This document shows positions 1 through 7,972 of a DNA stretch of 62,346 nucleotides, piece after piece. This stretch comes from Bacteroidota bacterium. Lineage in GTDB: Bacteria > Bacteroidota > Bacteroidia > Chitinophagales > LD1. Position 1 is the first letter of the stretch. Each line of letters opens with the position of its first letter. The DNA lies in the NCBI GenBank assembly GCA_026391075.1, contig JAPLES010000003.1:1-62346 (forward strand), given 5' to 3'. The translations under genes were made by a program, and so were the position numbers. The notes under the pieces were generated by a model, which saw nothing but the letters and a program-made list of their open reading frames with translations, made no database searches and was not told where the DNA came from.

Positions 1-2157
1 GCCACGGGAAATAACGGAACTGCTGGTAGCACAGGTGTAACAGGAGTTGGAAGCACAGGAGCAACAGGCTCTACTGGTGTAACGGGTTCGGGTGGGGGAG
101 CCACTGGACCAACGGGTCCCACGGGTGCAAATGGTGTTACGGGTTCAGGAGGCGGAGCGACAGGACCAACAGGACCAACGGGTTTAACAGGCTTACAAGG
201 CGCAACGGGAAACAACGGAGCAACGGGAGCACAAGGCAATCAGGGAGTAGCGGGAGCAACAGGCTCACAGGGTGTACAAGGAATTCAAGGAGCACAGGGT
301 GTGCAAGGTATAACGGGCGCCACCGGAAATAACGGAGCAACAGGAAGTGTGGGTGCTACGGGAGCAAATGGTGCTACAGGAAATAATGGTGCAGTTGGAG
401 CTACGGGTGTTACAGGACCAAGCGGAAATAATGGAACTACTGGTAGCACAGGTGCCACAGGTGCAGGAACTGCAGGAGCCACAGGCGCAACCGGTTCTAC
501 CGGAGCAGGCGGTGGTGCAACGGGACCAACAGGTCCTACAGGAAACAACGGAAGCGTAGGAAGCGCAGGTGCAACAGGCGCACAAGGCCCAACGGGAAAT
601 AATGGAGCGTCAGGAAATAATGGTGCAGTTGGAGCTACGGGTGCTACAGGACCAACCGGAAATAATGGAACTACTGGTAGCACAGGCGCAACAGGCGCAG
701 GAACTGCAGGAGCCACAGGCGCAACCGGTTCTACCGGAGCAGGCGGTGGAGCAACAGGACCAACTGGACCAACTGGATTAACAGGAGCGCAAGGTGCTAC
801 AGGAGCAAGTGGTTCTACAGGTGCTAACGGAAGTACAGGAAGTGCCGGGGCAACTGGTACAACAGGAACAAACGGAACAACAGGAGCTACCGGTGCTGAT
901 GGAAGTGCAAACGCATGGGCTTTGCTGGGGAACAGCGGCACAAATTCTGCAACTAATTTTATTGGAACAACTAATGGGCAGGGATTGAGCTTTAGAACCA
1001 ATAATACATTGCGAATGCAATTAGATACTATAGGAAGACTGGAAGTGATGACTAAAGGCACGGGCAATATGTACATAGGAAAAGGAGCAGGGGTTACTGA
1101 CCTTGCCGGCACAAATACCTATTCGACTTTTCTGGGAGATTCAGCTGGTGCGTACACTACAGGAAAAGCTCAGAACACCTTGATTGGTTATCACGCAGGC
1201 AAAAAAAATGCAGGCACGCGGAACACAGCAGTTGGAACATCCGCAGGAGAAAACACTACTACAGGGGGGAGTAATGCATTCTTTGGATATTATGCGGGAT
1301 ATGGAAATTCTACAGGCATTGGTAATACTTATCTAGGTTCAAGTGTAGAAGCCTCTAACAACGGAGATTACAATACAACCATAGGTTATAGCTCGGGTGG
1401 TGGTAATACCTCTTCACAAAATGTGATAATTGGTGTCAACGCAGGAAATAACAATGACAAAGGTGACGGAAATGTCTTAGTAGGCAATTATATTTTCTAC
1501 TATAACAGCACTACCGACTCCAGTATGTACAATACGGTTCTCGGATTTCAAAGCGGATATAAAACCAAAGGAGGGGACTTTAATCTTTTTGCAGGAGATT
1601 CTTCTGGAAGAGAAACCACCACGGGTAGCGACAATGTATTTTTAGGCCGTAAAGCGGGCAACGTAAATACTACAGGAAGTAATAATACGCTAATCGGAAG
1701 CCTGTCAGACGTTGCAACAGCAACACTCACTAATGCTTCTGCAATAGGTTACTCTTCCTCTGTAAACTGCAGCAACTGCATGGTGCTTGGTGGCATAGGA
1801 GCTAACGCAGTGAATGTAGGTGTTGGTGTTTCTACCCCCACCCGCACATTTGAAGTAAACGGCACCATGCGCTTAGGCAGCAATGGTTCTACACTAACAA
1901 GCATAATTAAAGCCACCGTAAATACCGATGTGCCGAGTGTGGCTGCCGGTGGCTCGCAGCTGGTAACCTTTGCTGTTCCGTTAGCAGCCACTACTTCTAC
2001 CGTTTATATTTCACCGTCTGCGGCACTGGGAGCAGGGTTAATTATTTCATACGCACGTGTGTCTGCTTTAGGTACCGTGAGTGTTAGATTTTGGAATGCA
2101 TCTGCTTCAGCTATTGACCCAGCTGCTCAGGATTTTTATATCACTGTGATTGAGTAA
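1..2157 (+). CDS. Collagen-like repeat surface protein, 5'-truncated by the window edge
   Basis: The frame is open from base 1, so the start lies outside the window; 718 residues are visible. Residues 1 to about 300 are a low-complexity collagen-like tract of G-x-T/G-x-x triplets (GATG, GNNG, GPTG). From about residue 305 the protein changes to a region rich in NTA-x-G-x-x-AG and GSNN repeats, such as [23 protein letters not shown], here described by its pattern only. Similar repeats occur in trimeric adhesin heads and Bacteroidota tail-fibre-like surface proteins. The last ~90 residues form a compact beta-rich end (from about 630) finishing in FYITVIE. It has no T9SS sorting signature that I can recognise. 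The likely role is a secreted or surface-exposed fibrous protein; ligand and function are unknown. A terminator-like hairpin follows. The coding call is secure, the function is inferred from composition. Confidence 0.85.
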   Translation, partial: ATGNNGTAGSTGVTGVGSTGATGSTGVTGSGGGATGPTGPTGANGVTGSGGGATGPTGPTGLTGLQGATGNNGATGAQGNQGVAGATGSQGVQGIQGAQGVQGITGATGNNGATGSVGATGANGATGNNGAVGATGVTGPSGNNGTTGSTGATGAGTAGATGATGSTGAGGGATGPTGPTGNNGSVGSAGATGAQGPTGNNGASGNNGAVGATGATGPTGNNGTTGSTGATGAGTAGATGATGSTGAGGGATGPTGPTGLTGAQGATGASGSTGANGSTGSAGATGTTGTNGTTGATGADGSANAWALLGNSGTNSATNFIGTTNGQGLSFRTNNTLRMQLDTIGRLEVMTKGTGNMYIGKGAGVTDLAGTNTYSTFLGDSAGAYTTGKAQNTLIGYHAGKKNAGTRNTAVGTSAGENTTTGGSNAFFGYYAGYGNSTGIGNTYLGSSVEASNNGDYNTTIGYSSGGGNTSSQNVIIGVNAGNNNDKGDGNVLVGNYIFYYNSTTDSSMYNTVLGFQSGYKTKGGDFNLFAGDSSGRETTTGSDNVFLGRKAGNVNTTGSNNTLIGSLSDVATATLTNASAIGYSSSVNCSNCMVLGGIGANAVNVGVGVSTPTRTFEVNGTMRLGSNGSTLTSIIKATVNTDVPSVAAGGSQLVTFAVPLAATTSTVYISPSAALGAGLIISYARVSALGTVSVRFWNASASAIDPAAQDFYITVIE
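377..775 (+). repeat. Direct duplication inside the collagen-like tract
   Basis: About 165 bases at 377-541 recur at 611-775 with only scattered third-position differences, an offset of 234 bases (78 codons). The duplication is in frame and adds whole GxT triplets. It looks like a recent tandem expansion of the repeat tract. Confidence 0.8.
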
Positions 2158-2177
2158 TTCAGAAAAGATTTTATGAA

Positions 2178-2207
2178 GCAATGCCATCTCATAAGAGATG
2201 GCATTGC
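2178..2207 (+). terminator. Hairpin after the collagen-like gene
   Basis: A perfect 13-bp stem (GCAATGCCATCTC at 2178-2190, complement at 2195-2207) encloses an ATAA loop, 20 bases after the stop codon. No T-run follows, so it may be a factor-assisted terminator or an mRNA 3'-end stabiliser rather than a classic intrinsic terminator. Confidence 0.6.
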
Positions 2208-2227
2208 CATTAAAGAGGTGAACGCTG

Positions 2228-2258
2228 TTGAATAAAGTGTTTTAGTGCTCTACGTTTT
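2228..2258 (+). promoter_or_regulatory. Candidate Bacteroidota promoter for the MFS transporter
   Basis: TTG at 2228-2230, a 20-base spacer, and TACGTTTT at 2251-2258 resemble the TTTG/TAnnTTTG consensus used by the Bacteroidota primary sigma factor. The last base of the -7 element is a mismatch. It lies 33 bases before the ATG at 2292. Confidence 0.4.
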
Positions 2259-2291
2259 TATCATATTATCACACACTAAATTATTTACCCC

Positions 2292-3722
2292 ATGAACGCA
2301 CCCAAAACATCGCAACTGCTCACCCTTATTTCTGTTTTCTTTTTCTGGGGATTTGTGGCCGCATCAAACGATATTCTCATTCCGGTTTTTAAAGAGAAGT
2401 TGAATCTGGAGCAATGGCAAAGCCAAATGATTTCGTTTGCGTTTTATGTGGCGTATACCGTTGGCTCATTGATTTATTTTGGTTTGTCGCGATTAACCGG
2501 TGGAGATATTCTCAATCGCATTGGTTATAAAAACGGTATTGCACTTGGCTTGGTTATTTCTGCACTCGGCACTATTTTATTTTATCCCGCAGCCGAAACT
2601 TCTTCGTTCCCGATTTTTATTTCAGGTTTGTTCATTGTAGGTCTTGGGTTTTCGTTACAACAAACTGCGGCTAATCCACTTGCCATCAATCTCGGTGACC
2701 CAAGCAAAGGCGCACAACGTTTGAGTTTGGCGGGAGGCATTAATAACATTGGAACAACTATCGGTCCGGTGATTGTGAGCTTGGCAATCTTTGGTTCGCT
2801 GGCAGCGGGAGCAAAATTGGAAAACTTAAGTTCGGTAAAAGGTCCTTATTTAATTCTTGGAGTTGCGTTTTTAATTGTGGCGGTCATTTTCAAATTTTCT
2901 TCGTTGCCAAATCAAATTGTGCATGAAGATGTTGCCAGTGATAAAAGCGACAGCGATTCAAAAAACATTTTCAGTTATCCGCAATTGTGGATGGGCATGA
3001 TTGCCATTTTCCTTTACGTAGGTGTTGAAGTTTCAACTGCTTCCAACCTTCCTGAGTTTATGCGTCAGCATTTAGGAATTGGCACTGCAGATGTTGCTCC
3101 TTACGTTTCGCTCTTTTGGGCGAGTTTAATGATAGGCCGGTGGACGGGTGCAGTAGGGGCTTTTGATTTTACCAAAGGCACAAAACAATTGCTCAACTTT
3201 CTTTTGCCTTATGCCGCGTTCTCGGTTTTTCTACTTGTAAATTATTTAGCCAATCACGACCTTACGCCTTTCTATTTGTATGCGGGCCTTATCGTCATCA
3301 TTATTATTGCCGATATGTTGAGCAAAGGAAATCCTGCACGACAACTCGTAATTTTTTCATCGCTTGGCATTGTCGCTCTTCTTATTGGAATGATGGCCGA
3401 TGGCATGGTGAGTGTTTATGCTTTCATCAGCGTAGGATTATTCTGCTCTACGTTGTGGCCCTGTATTTTCACGCTTGCAATTGCAGGTTTGGGCAAAAAG
3501 ACAAATGATGGCTCCAGCTTTTTAATCATGATGATTATGGGCGGAGGCTTTGTGAGTTTACTGCAAGGTTATCTGGCAAAAGAAAATCTACTCGGCATTC
3601 AGTGGAGTTATCTGGTAGGCGTATTGTGTTTTGCTTATCTCGCTTTTTATGGCTGGAAAGTGAAATCAATTCTCAAGGGTCAGGGAATTGAATACGATAC
3701 AAAAGCCGCAGGCGGTCACTAA
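2292..3722 (+). CDS. MFS sugar transporter, FucP/NagP-type
   Basis: This 476-residue inner-membrane protein has about 12 hydrophobic segments. The start (SVFFFWGFVAASNDILIPVFK) and the segment with LQQTAANPLAINLGDP near residue 125 are characteristic of the fucose/glucose/N-acetylglucosamine permease (FucP/GluP/NagP) branch of the major facilitator superfamily, which imports sugars by proton symport. Length is slightly above the usual ~430 because of a hydrophilic linker near residues 215-225 (DVASDKSDSDSKN) between the two six-helix halves. It stands alone between a terminator-like hairpin and a repeat-rich gap, with its own candidate promoter. The sugar cannot be told from sequence. Neighbouring genes are not sugar-catabolic, so context does not help. 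Confidence 0.85.
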   Translation: MNAPKTSQLLTLISVFFFWGFVAASNDILIPVFKEKLNLEQWQSQMISFAFYVAYTVGSLIYFGLSRLTGGDILNRIGYKNGIALGLVISALGTILFYPAAETSSFPIFISGLFIVGLGFSLQQTAANPLAINLGDPSKGAQRLSLAGGINNIGTTIGPVIVSLAIFGSLAAGAKLENLSSVKGPYLILGVAFLIVAVIFKFSSLPNQIVHEDVASDKSDSDSKNIFSYPQLWMGMIAIFLYVGVEVSTASNLPEFMRQHLGIGTADVAPYVSLFWASLMIGRWTGAVGAFDFTKGTKQLLNFLLPYAAFSVFLLVNYLANHDLTPFYLYAGLIVIIIIADMLSKGNPARQLVIFSSLGIVALLIGMMADGMVSVYAFISVGLFCSTLWPCIFTLAIAGLGKKTNDGSSFLIMMIMGGGFVSLLQGYLAKENLLGIQWSYLVGVLCFAYLAFYGWKVKSILKGQGIEYDTKAAGGH

Positions 3723-3789
3723 TAAATTTTTCGCCTCTCTTCAAAATTGCTTCTTATACTTGCTTAAACTTTCTGGGGGCGTTTGTCCT

Positions 3790-3813
3790 GTCATGCTGAG
3801 CTTGTCGAAGCAT
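3790..3813. repeat. Interspersed GTCATGCTGAGC-type repeat
   Basis: The bases from GTCATGCTGAGC through GTCGAAGCAT match a short dispersed element that I know from many Bacteroidota genomes, where it usually lies between genes. The downstream stretch to about 3860 (AACCCTTCGAACCTG) resembles the other half of such elements. I see only one copy in this window. Confidence 0.45.
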
Positions 3814-3932
3814 ACGGGAACAATCTGAGAAGAACCCTTCGAACCTGAACACGGTAATGCGTGCGATAGGGAAGAAACAAGCCAACCGCTTTTTCTATTC
3901 GATTCATTTCTTCAATTCAGAGAGTAAAATTT

Positions 3933-3992
3933 ACCACTAAGGACATTTAGAACACTAAGAATTTTCTTACTGCCCTGAATGTGCTTAGTGGT
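3933..3992. repeat. Inverted repeat (ACCACTAAG element) before the TonB receptor
   Basis: ACCACTAAGGACATT at 3933-3947 pairs with AATGTGCTTAGTGGT at 3978-3992, 14 of 15 positions, across a 30-base loop that holds another ACACTAAG. It ends 15 bases before the ATG at 4008, so it would sit in the 5' leader. CCACTAAG-type repeats are common dispersed elements in this phylum, so it could be a mobile repeat rather than a dedicated regulator. Confidence 0.6.
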
Positions 3993-4007
3993 TCAAAAAC
4001 TTTTACC

Positions 4008-6272
4008 ATGAAAAAGATTTTATGCTTTCTGCTGCTGACGCAAGGTGTTTATGCTCAAACAGATTCTTCATCCGCAAAAATTGATTTGGTAAAAACAGTT
4101 TTTAAAGATGATGTGGTTATTTCTTCCACCCGCGCGGGAGATAACACGCCAACCACTTTTCAAACAATCAGCAAAGAAGAGTTGAACAAAAATAACCTCG
4201 GACAGGATTTGCCTTTTCTGTTAGATAACACTCCGGGTGTGGTGACCACTTCCGATGCAGGAGCAGGAGTAGGTTATACCGGAATAAGAATTCGAGGAAG
4301 TGATGCTACGCGCGTGAACGTAACACTCAATGGCATTCCTGTAAACGATGCCGAAAGTCAGGGAACTTATTGGGTTGACTTACCCGATGTGGTTTCTTCG
4401 GCACAGAGTATTCAGATACAAAGAGGAATTGGTTCTTCCACAAATGGCGGAAGTGCATTTGGCGGAACGCTGAGTATGCAAACACAAACACCTTCGCAAA
4501 AACATTTTGTGGAAGCCAATGTTTCTATGGGTTCGTTCAACACGTTTAAAATAAACGGCAAAATAGGAACGGGAATTCATAAAGGTTTTTTTGCCGAAGG
4601 CTCGGCAAGTTGGATTACAAGTGACGGATACATTGAGCGTGCTTCTTCTAATCTGCTTTCATATTTCTGCCAATTGGGTTACATGAAAAATAACACGCTG
4701 CTCAAGCTGGTGTATTTTGCAGGACAGGAAAAAACTTATCAGGCTTGGAACGGTGTGCCGCAAGATTCACTTTCAACTAATAGAAGATTCAATGATTTGG
4801 GAACCGATTACGGTCAGCATTTTCCGCCTTACAAAAACCAAACAGACAATTACTCGCAAGATTACTTTCAGTTGCTGTTTGCGCAGTATCTACCTCATCA
4901 TTTGAATTTCAATGCAGGTTTGTTTGCCACACTTGGTCATGGTTATTACGAGGAATACAAAGCGGGACAGACTTTCAATAATTATTTTGAGAATCACGAT
5001 ACGCTCGGTTTATCTTCTGATTTAGTTCGCCAGAAATGGTTGAAGAATGTTTTTTACGGAGGAACTTTTGCTTTGAACTACGAGCACAAAAATATTTCGG
5101 CAACGCTTGGTGGACTGCTCGGACAATATCGCGGAGAGAATTTCGGTAAAGTTATTTGGGCACAGAATATTTCAGACTTTGATAAGAATCAAAAATTTTA
5201 TGATGGGCATTCGGTGAAAAACGATTTTAGTGTGTATGCAAAATTCAGTTACGAAATCTTGCAAAAAGTGAATTTCTACATTGACCTTCAATATCGTTAT
5301 GTAGGTTATTCCGCCAATGGAATTGATGACGACAAGTCGAATTACACGTTTACAAACCAATGGCATTTCTTCAATCCTAAAGCGGGAATACTTTATAAAA
5401 TAAAACCGCAACATCATTTGTATGCTTCATATGCTTTGGGTAATCGCGAGCCGAATCGTGATGATGTTATGGCTGCGCTCGCTTCAGGCAAAACGGTAAA
5501 ACCCGAAACCATGCACAATGTGGAAGTAGGATATAAATTTCTGCATCGCAAATATCCTTTTACTATTAACTATTATTTAATGCAGTATAAAGACCAGTTG
5601 GTGCTCACCGGAAAGTTGAATGATGTAGGAAACCCAATCAAAGAAAATGTGCCCGTGAGTTCGCGAATGGGAGTGGAGCTAAGTGCGAGCACAAATATTT
5701 ATTCACCTCACCCCCATCCCCTCTCCGAAGGAGAGGGGGGGAATACACCCTCGCCCAGAAAAGTCTTTGCCATCAATTACAATTTCTCTTACTCGCTCAA
5801 CAAAATAAAATCGTTCGATGAGTATATCTACACGTATGATGATTACTACTCGCCCCTAGATTCTTTGACTCAAATCATCACGCACAAAAATTCCAACATT
5901 TCTTTTTCGCCAAGCATTGTTGCTTCGTTGGAGTTCGTGGCTTATCCTGTAAAAGGTTTGGAAATTAGTTTGATGAACAAAGCGGTGAGCAAACAATATC
6001 TCGACAATACATCGAACGAAAGCAGAAAGCTGAAACCTTTCTTCTATTCCAATTTACGTATCAGTTACAAACTGCCATTGAAGCGCGATGACAAGGAGAT
6101 AAAATTCACTTTGCTGTTCAATAATATTTTCAATCGGTTTTATGAAAGCAATGGCTACACCTATAGTGAACGTTATTTTTCGGGGGGCGAAAAGACAGAT
6201 ACTTATACGTACAACTACTACTATCCGCAGGCAGGATTTAATATGCTAGGAGGAATGAGTGTGAGGTTTTGA
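4008..6272 (+). CDS. TonB-dependent outer-membrane receptor
   Basis: The 754-residue protein starts at the ATG at 4008, because MKKILCFLLLTQGVYAQ is a good signal peptide; an upstream in-frame GTG at 3981 lies inside the inverted repeat. The plug domain (about 35-150) carries GVVTTSDAG, IRIRGSDATRVNVTLNGIP and a QIQRGIGSSTNGGSAFGGTL motif, all typical of TonB receptors. The rest is a 22-strand barrel ending in an aromatic residue (GGMSVRF). It lacks an N-terminal carboxypeptidase-like domain and no SusD partner is adjacent, so a siderophore, cobalamin or metal-chelate receptor is more likely than a SusC. Residues 566-583 (SPHPHPLSEGEGG...) come from a palindromic repeat inserted in frame, probably in an extracellular loop. 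Confidence 0.9.
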   Translation: MKKILCFLLLTQGVYAQTDSSSAKIDLVKTVFKDDVVISSTRAGDNTPTTFQTISKEELNKNNLGQDLPFLLDNTPGVVTTSDAGAGVGYTGIRIRGSDATRVNVTLNGIPVNDAESQGTYWVDLPDVVSSAQSIQIQRGIGSSTNGGSAFGGTLSMQTQTPSQKHFVEANVSMGSFNTFKINGKIGTGIHKGFFAEGSASWITSDGYIERASSNLLSYFCQLGYMKNNTLLKLVYFAGQEKTYQAWNGVPQDSLSTNRRFNDLGTDYGQHFPPYKNQTDNYSQDYFQLLFAQYLPHHLNFNAGLFATLGHGYYEEYKAGQTFNNYFENHDTLGLSSDLVRQKWLKNVFYGGTFALNYEHKNISATLGGLLGQYRGENFGKVIWAQNISDFDKNQKFYDGHSVKNDFSVYAKFSYEILQKVNFYIDLQYRYVGYSANGIDDDKSNYTFTNQWHFFNPKAGILYKIKPQHHLYASYALGNREPNRDDVMAALASGKTVKPETMHNVEVGYKFLHRKYPFTINYYLMQYKDQLVLTGKLNDVGNPIKENVPVSSRMGVELSASTNIYSPHPHPLSEGEGGNTPSPRKVFAINYNFSYSLNKIKSFDEYIYTYDDYYSPLDSLTQIITHKNSNISFSPSIVASLEFVAYPVKGLEISLMNKAVSKQYLDNTSNESRKLKPFFYSNLRISYKLPLKRDDKEIKFTLLFNNIFNRFYESNGYTYSERYFSGGEKTDTYTYNYYYPQAGFNMLGGMSVRF
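5705..5747. repeat. Palindromic repeat inserted in frame in the TonB receptor gene
   Basis: CCCCTCTCC (5718-5726), GAA, GGAGAGGGG (5730-5738) is a perfect 9-bp stem preceded by CCTCACCCCCAT. This matches the CCTCACCCC...CTCTCC(N)GGAGAGGGG element found between genes in many bacteria. Here it is read as protein, PHPHPLSEGEGG. Confidence 0.75.
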
Positions 6273-6345
6273 TTTTTACTTGCTTATAGGAAATCCGCAG
6301 TAGTGGTATTGAAATACAGAAGAAATACATGGTGAGCAATTAACC

Positions 6346-6378
6346 AAAAACGCGAAGAGAAAATCCTTTGCGTTTTTT
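6346..6378 (+). terminator. Probable terminator of the TonB receptor gene
   Basis: AAAAACGC at 6346-6353 pairs with GCGTTTTT at 6370-6377, with partial extra pairing inside, and ends in a T-run. It lies about 75 bases after the stop codon at 6272. Confidence 0.55.
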
Positions 6379-6393
6379 GTATTGGCTTTTAAA

Positions 6394-6416
6394 GCCCCCT
6401 TCGGGGGTTTGGGGGC
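6394..6416. repeat. GC-rich hairpin repeat next to the transketolase stop
   Basis: GCCCCCTTCGGGGG with a following TTTGGGGGC gives a 5-bp stem with a TTC loop and an alternative 6-bp pairing (6394-6399 with 6411-6416). It abuts the minus-strand stop codon at 6417-6419. It may terminate transcription from the right or be a copy of a dispersed GCCCCC...GGGGGTT element. Confidence 0.5.
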
Positions 6417-7262
6417 CTAATAATCTCCCAACGTTTCTTCCAACTGCCCCAATGCAACAGCAAGTTGCGCATCGTTCGGTGCTACTCCATGCCATTTGTG
6501 TCCGCCCTGCATAAAGTCAACTCCATAACCCATCTTGGTATGCATGATGATGAAAACGGGTTTACCTTTTCCTGTGCGCGATTTTGCTTCTTTCAACGCA
6601 GCTAACACCCGTTCAATATTATTGCCTTCACGCACTTCTAGTACATCCCAACCAAACGATTCAATTTTCAATTTCAAATCTCCGTGCGCTAACACATCAT
6701 CGCAACTGCCGTCAATTTGCGCGTTGTTATAATCAATAGTGCAAATGAGATTATCTACTTTGTTGTGCGGAGCAAACATCAAGGCTTCCCAAATTTGCCC
6801 TTCCTGAAATTCGCCATCGCCATGAAGCGAGTAAACGAGTGAAGAATCTTTGTTTAATTTTTTAGTAAGAGCAGTTCCAATAGCCATGCTCATTCCCTGA
6901 CCGAGTGAACCCGATGCCGCGCGAATGCCTGGAAGATGTTCGTGTGTAGTCGGGTGCCCTTGTAATCGCGAATTCAGTTTTCTGAAAGTGGCAAGTTCTT
7001 TTTTATCGAAGTAACCCGCATGTGCCAGCACACTGTACCAAACCGGGCTGATATGTCCATTGCTTAAGAAGAAAACATCTTCATCCTTCGCATCCATCGA
7101 AAAATTTTTGTTGTGGTTGAGCACATCAAAATACAAAGCCACAAAAAATTCGGTGCAGCCCATAGAGCCGCCCGGGTGCCCCGAGTTAACGGCATGAACC
7201 ATACGAACAATATCTCTGCGAACCTGAGATGCGATACGTTTCATTTCTTCGATAGAAGCCAT
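6417..7262 (-). CDS. Transketolase, N-terminal (ThDP pyrophosphate-binding) subunit
   Basis: This 281-residue protein matches the N-terminal half of transketolase as found in two-subunit enzymes. Visible are HAVNSGHPGGSMGCTEF (about 23-39), GHISPVWYS, LPGIRAASGSLGQGMSMAIG and the thiamine-diphosphate/metal motif GDGEFQEGQ...(N)NAQIDG near 145-180. The enzyme moves two-carbon units between sugar phosphates in the pentose phosphate pathway. The C-terminal half, needed for activity, usually lies directly downstream; here downstream is the convergent TonB gene and upstream is DUF4293, so the partner must be elsewhere. The start MASIEEMKRIA fits the family. Confidence in family is high, functional state depends on the missing partner. 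Confidence 0.9.
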   Translation of the reverse strand: MASIEEMKRIASQVRRDIVRMVHAVNSGHPGGSMGCTEFFVALYFDVLNHNKNFSMDAKDEDVFFLSNGHISPVWYSVLAHAGYFDKKELATFRKLNSRLQGHPTTHEHLPGIRAASGSLGQGMSMAIGTALTKKLNKDSSLVYSLHGDGEFQEGQIWEALMFAPHNKVDNLICTIDYNNAQIDGSCDDVLAHGDLKLKIESFGWDVLEVREGNNIERVLAALKEAKSRTGKGKPVFIIMHTKMGYGVDFMQGGHKWHGVAPNDAQLAVALGQLEETLGDY

Positions 7263-7342
7263 AAGGAAAATTTTCGGTGAAAATAAATTCCGAAAATGTG
7301 TGGGCAGAAAATCTTTCTAACAATATGGGGAAACCGAATCGT

Positions 7343-7918
7343 TTAATCGCGCAGGCGGTCAACGCTCTTGAGTAACTCTTCGTCTTTGCGTATGTAAATG
7401 AAAGCGAGAATCTGCAATACCACCGCTACAATGGTGAGGATGTTCCAAGGCGTAAGAATAACATCGCCTAAGAAAATTTTTGTTTGATACTTGAAATACA
7501 CAAAGCCCTCTGCACACACAATAAACAAAATAGAAAACCAGCAGAATAGCATTTGTTGACTTCGAATTCTTGATGAGCTAAATTCATACTCTGGATTGAA
7601 AAGACGAAAAACAAAAAGTATCCAACCCGCTATTGGAACCAACAAGCGTGTTATTATATATAGAATACCGTTGCTTTTTTCTGTAAGCGGGAAAAGAAAA
7701 ACATTAACTAAGGCAAACCAAATCGCAGTGCATGTAAAAATTAGGTTGAAAAAATAAATGTAGGCTTCATCTTGAAAATGTAGCGTATGACCAACGTTCC
7801 ATCCGGGAACCATATCTTTATAATTAGTGCCCTCTACACCAAACTCGGGCAGCCACAAAAACAAACCAAGGCAAACAATCGAGAGCAAAAGAAAAAGAGT
7901 TTGAATTCTTTGAATCAT
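7343..7918 (-). CDS. DUF4293 membrane protein
   Basis: This small integral membrane protein of 191 residues has four hydrophobic segments. I chose the ATG at 7918 because MIQRIQTLFLLLSIVCLGLFL is the typical start of DUF4293 proteins; an upstream in-frame start would add an unconserved MPRKFSFSKLTT. The end, IRKDEELLKSVDRLRD, is also typical: a short charged tail with KDEELVKSxDRLR. The family is restricted to Bacteroidota and its function is unknown; it is often found near rho or RNA-related genes. It is divergent from the thiolase gene, and 80 bases separate it from the transketolase subunit downstream, so the two may be cotranscribed. Confidence 0.85.
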   Translation of the reverse strand: MIQRIQTLFLLLSIVCLGLFLWLPEFGVEGTNYKDMVPGWNVGHTLHFQDEAYIYFFNLIFTCTAIWFALVNVFLFPLTEKSNGILYIITRLLVPIAGWILFVFRLFNPEYEFSSSRIRSQQMLFCWFSILFIVCAEGFVYFKYQTKIFLGDVILTPWNILTIVAVVLQILAFIYIRKDEELLKSVDRLRD

Positions 7919-7938
7919 AGTAGTGAGTTTTGAAAAAC

Positions 7939-7946
7939 TAAATTTG
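7939..7946 (+). promoter_or_regulatory. Candidate -7 element for the thiolase-truA operon
   Basis: TAAATTTG matches TAnnTTTG exactly and ends 26 bases before the ATG at 7973, within the 54-base divergent gap. I do not see a well-spaced TTG at -33. Confidence 0.4.
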
Positions 7947-7972
7947 CGCGGCAAACCTAAATTTTTTCAGTA

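Noticed and set aside
1-900. Possible CRISPR array or satellite repeats
   Set aside because: The repetition has codon periodicity and runs in one open frame as collagen-like triplets; there are no uniform repeats with unique spacers.
285-1112. Long minus-strand open frame with Pro/Val/Ala repeats opposite the collagen-like gene
   Set aside because: It is the mirror of the GXT repeat codons, with no hydrophobic or domain pattern of its own, and the plus-strand reading is clearly the real protein.
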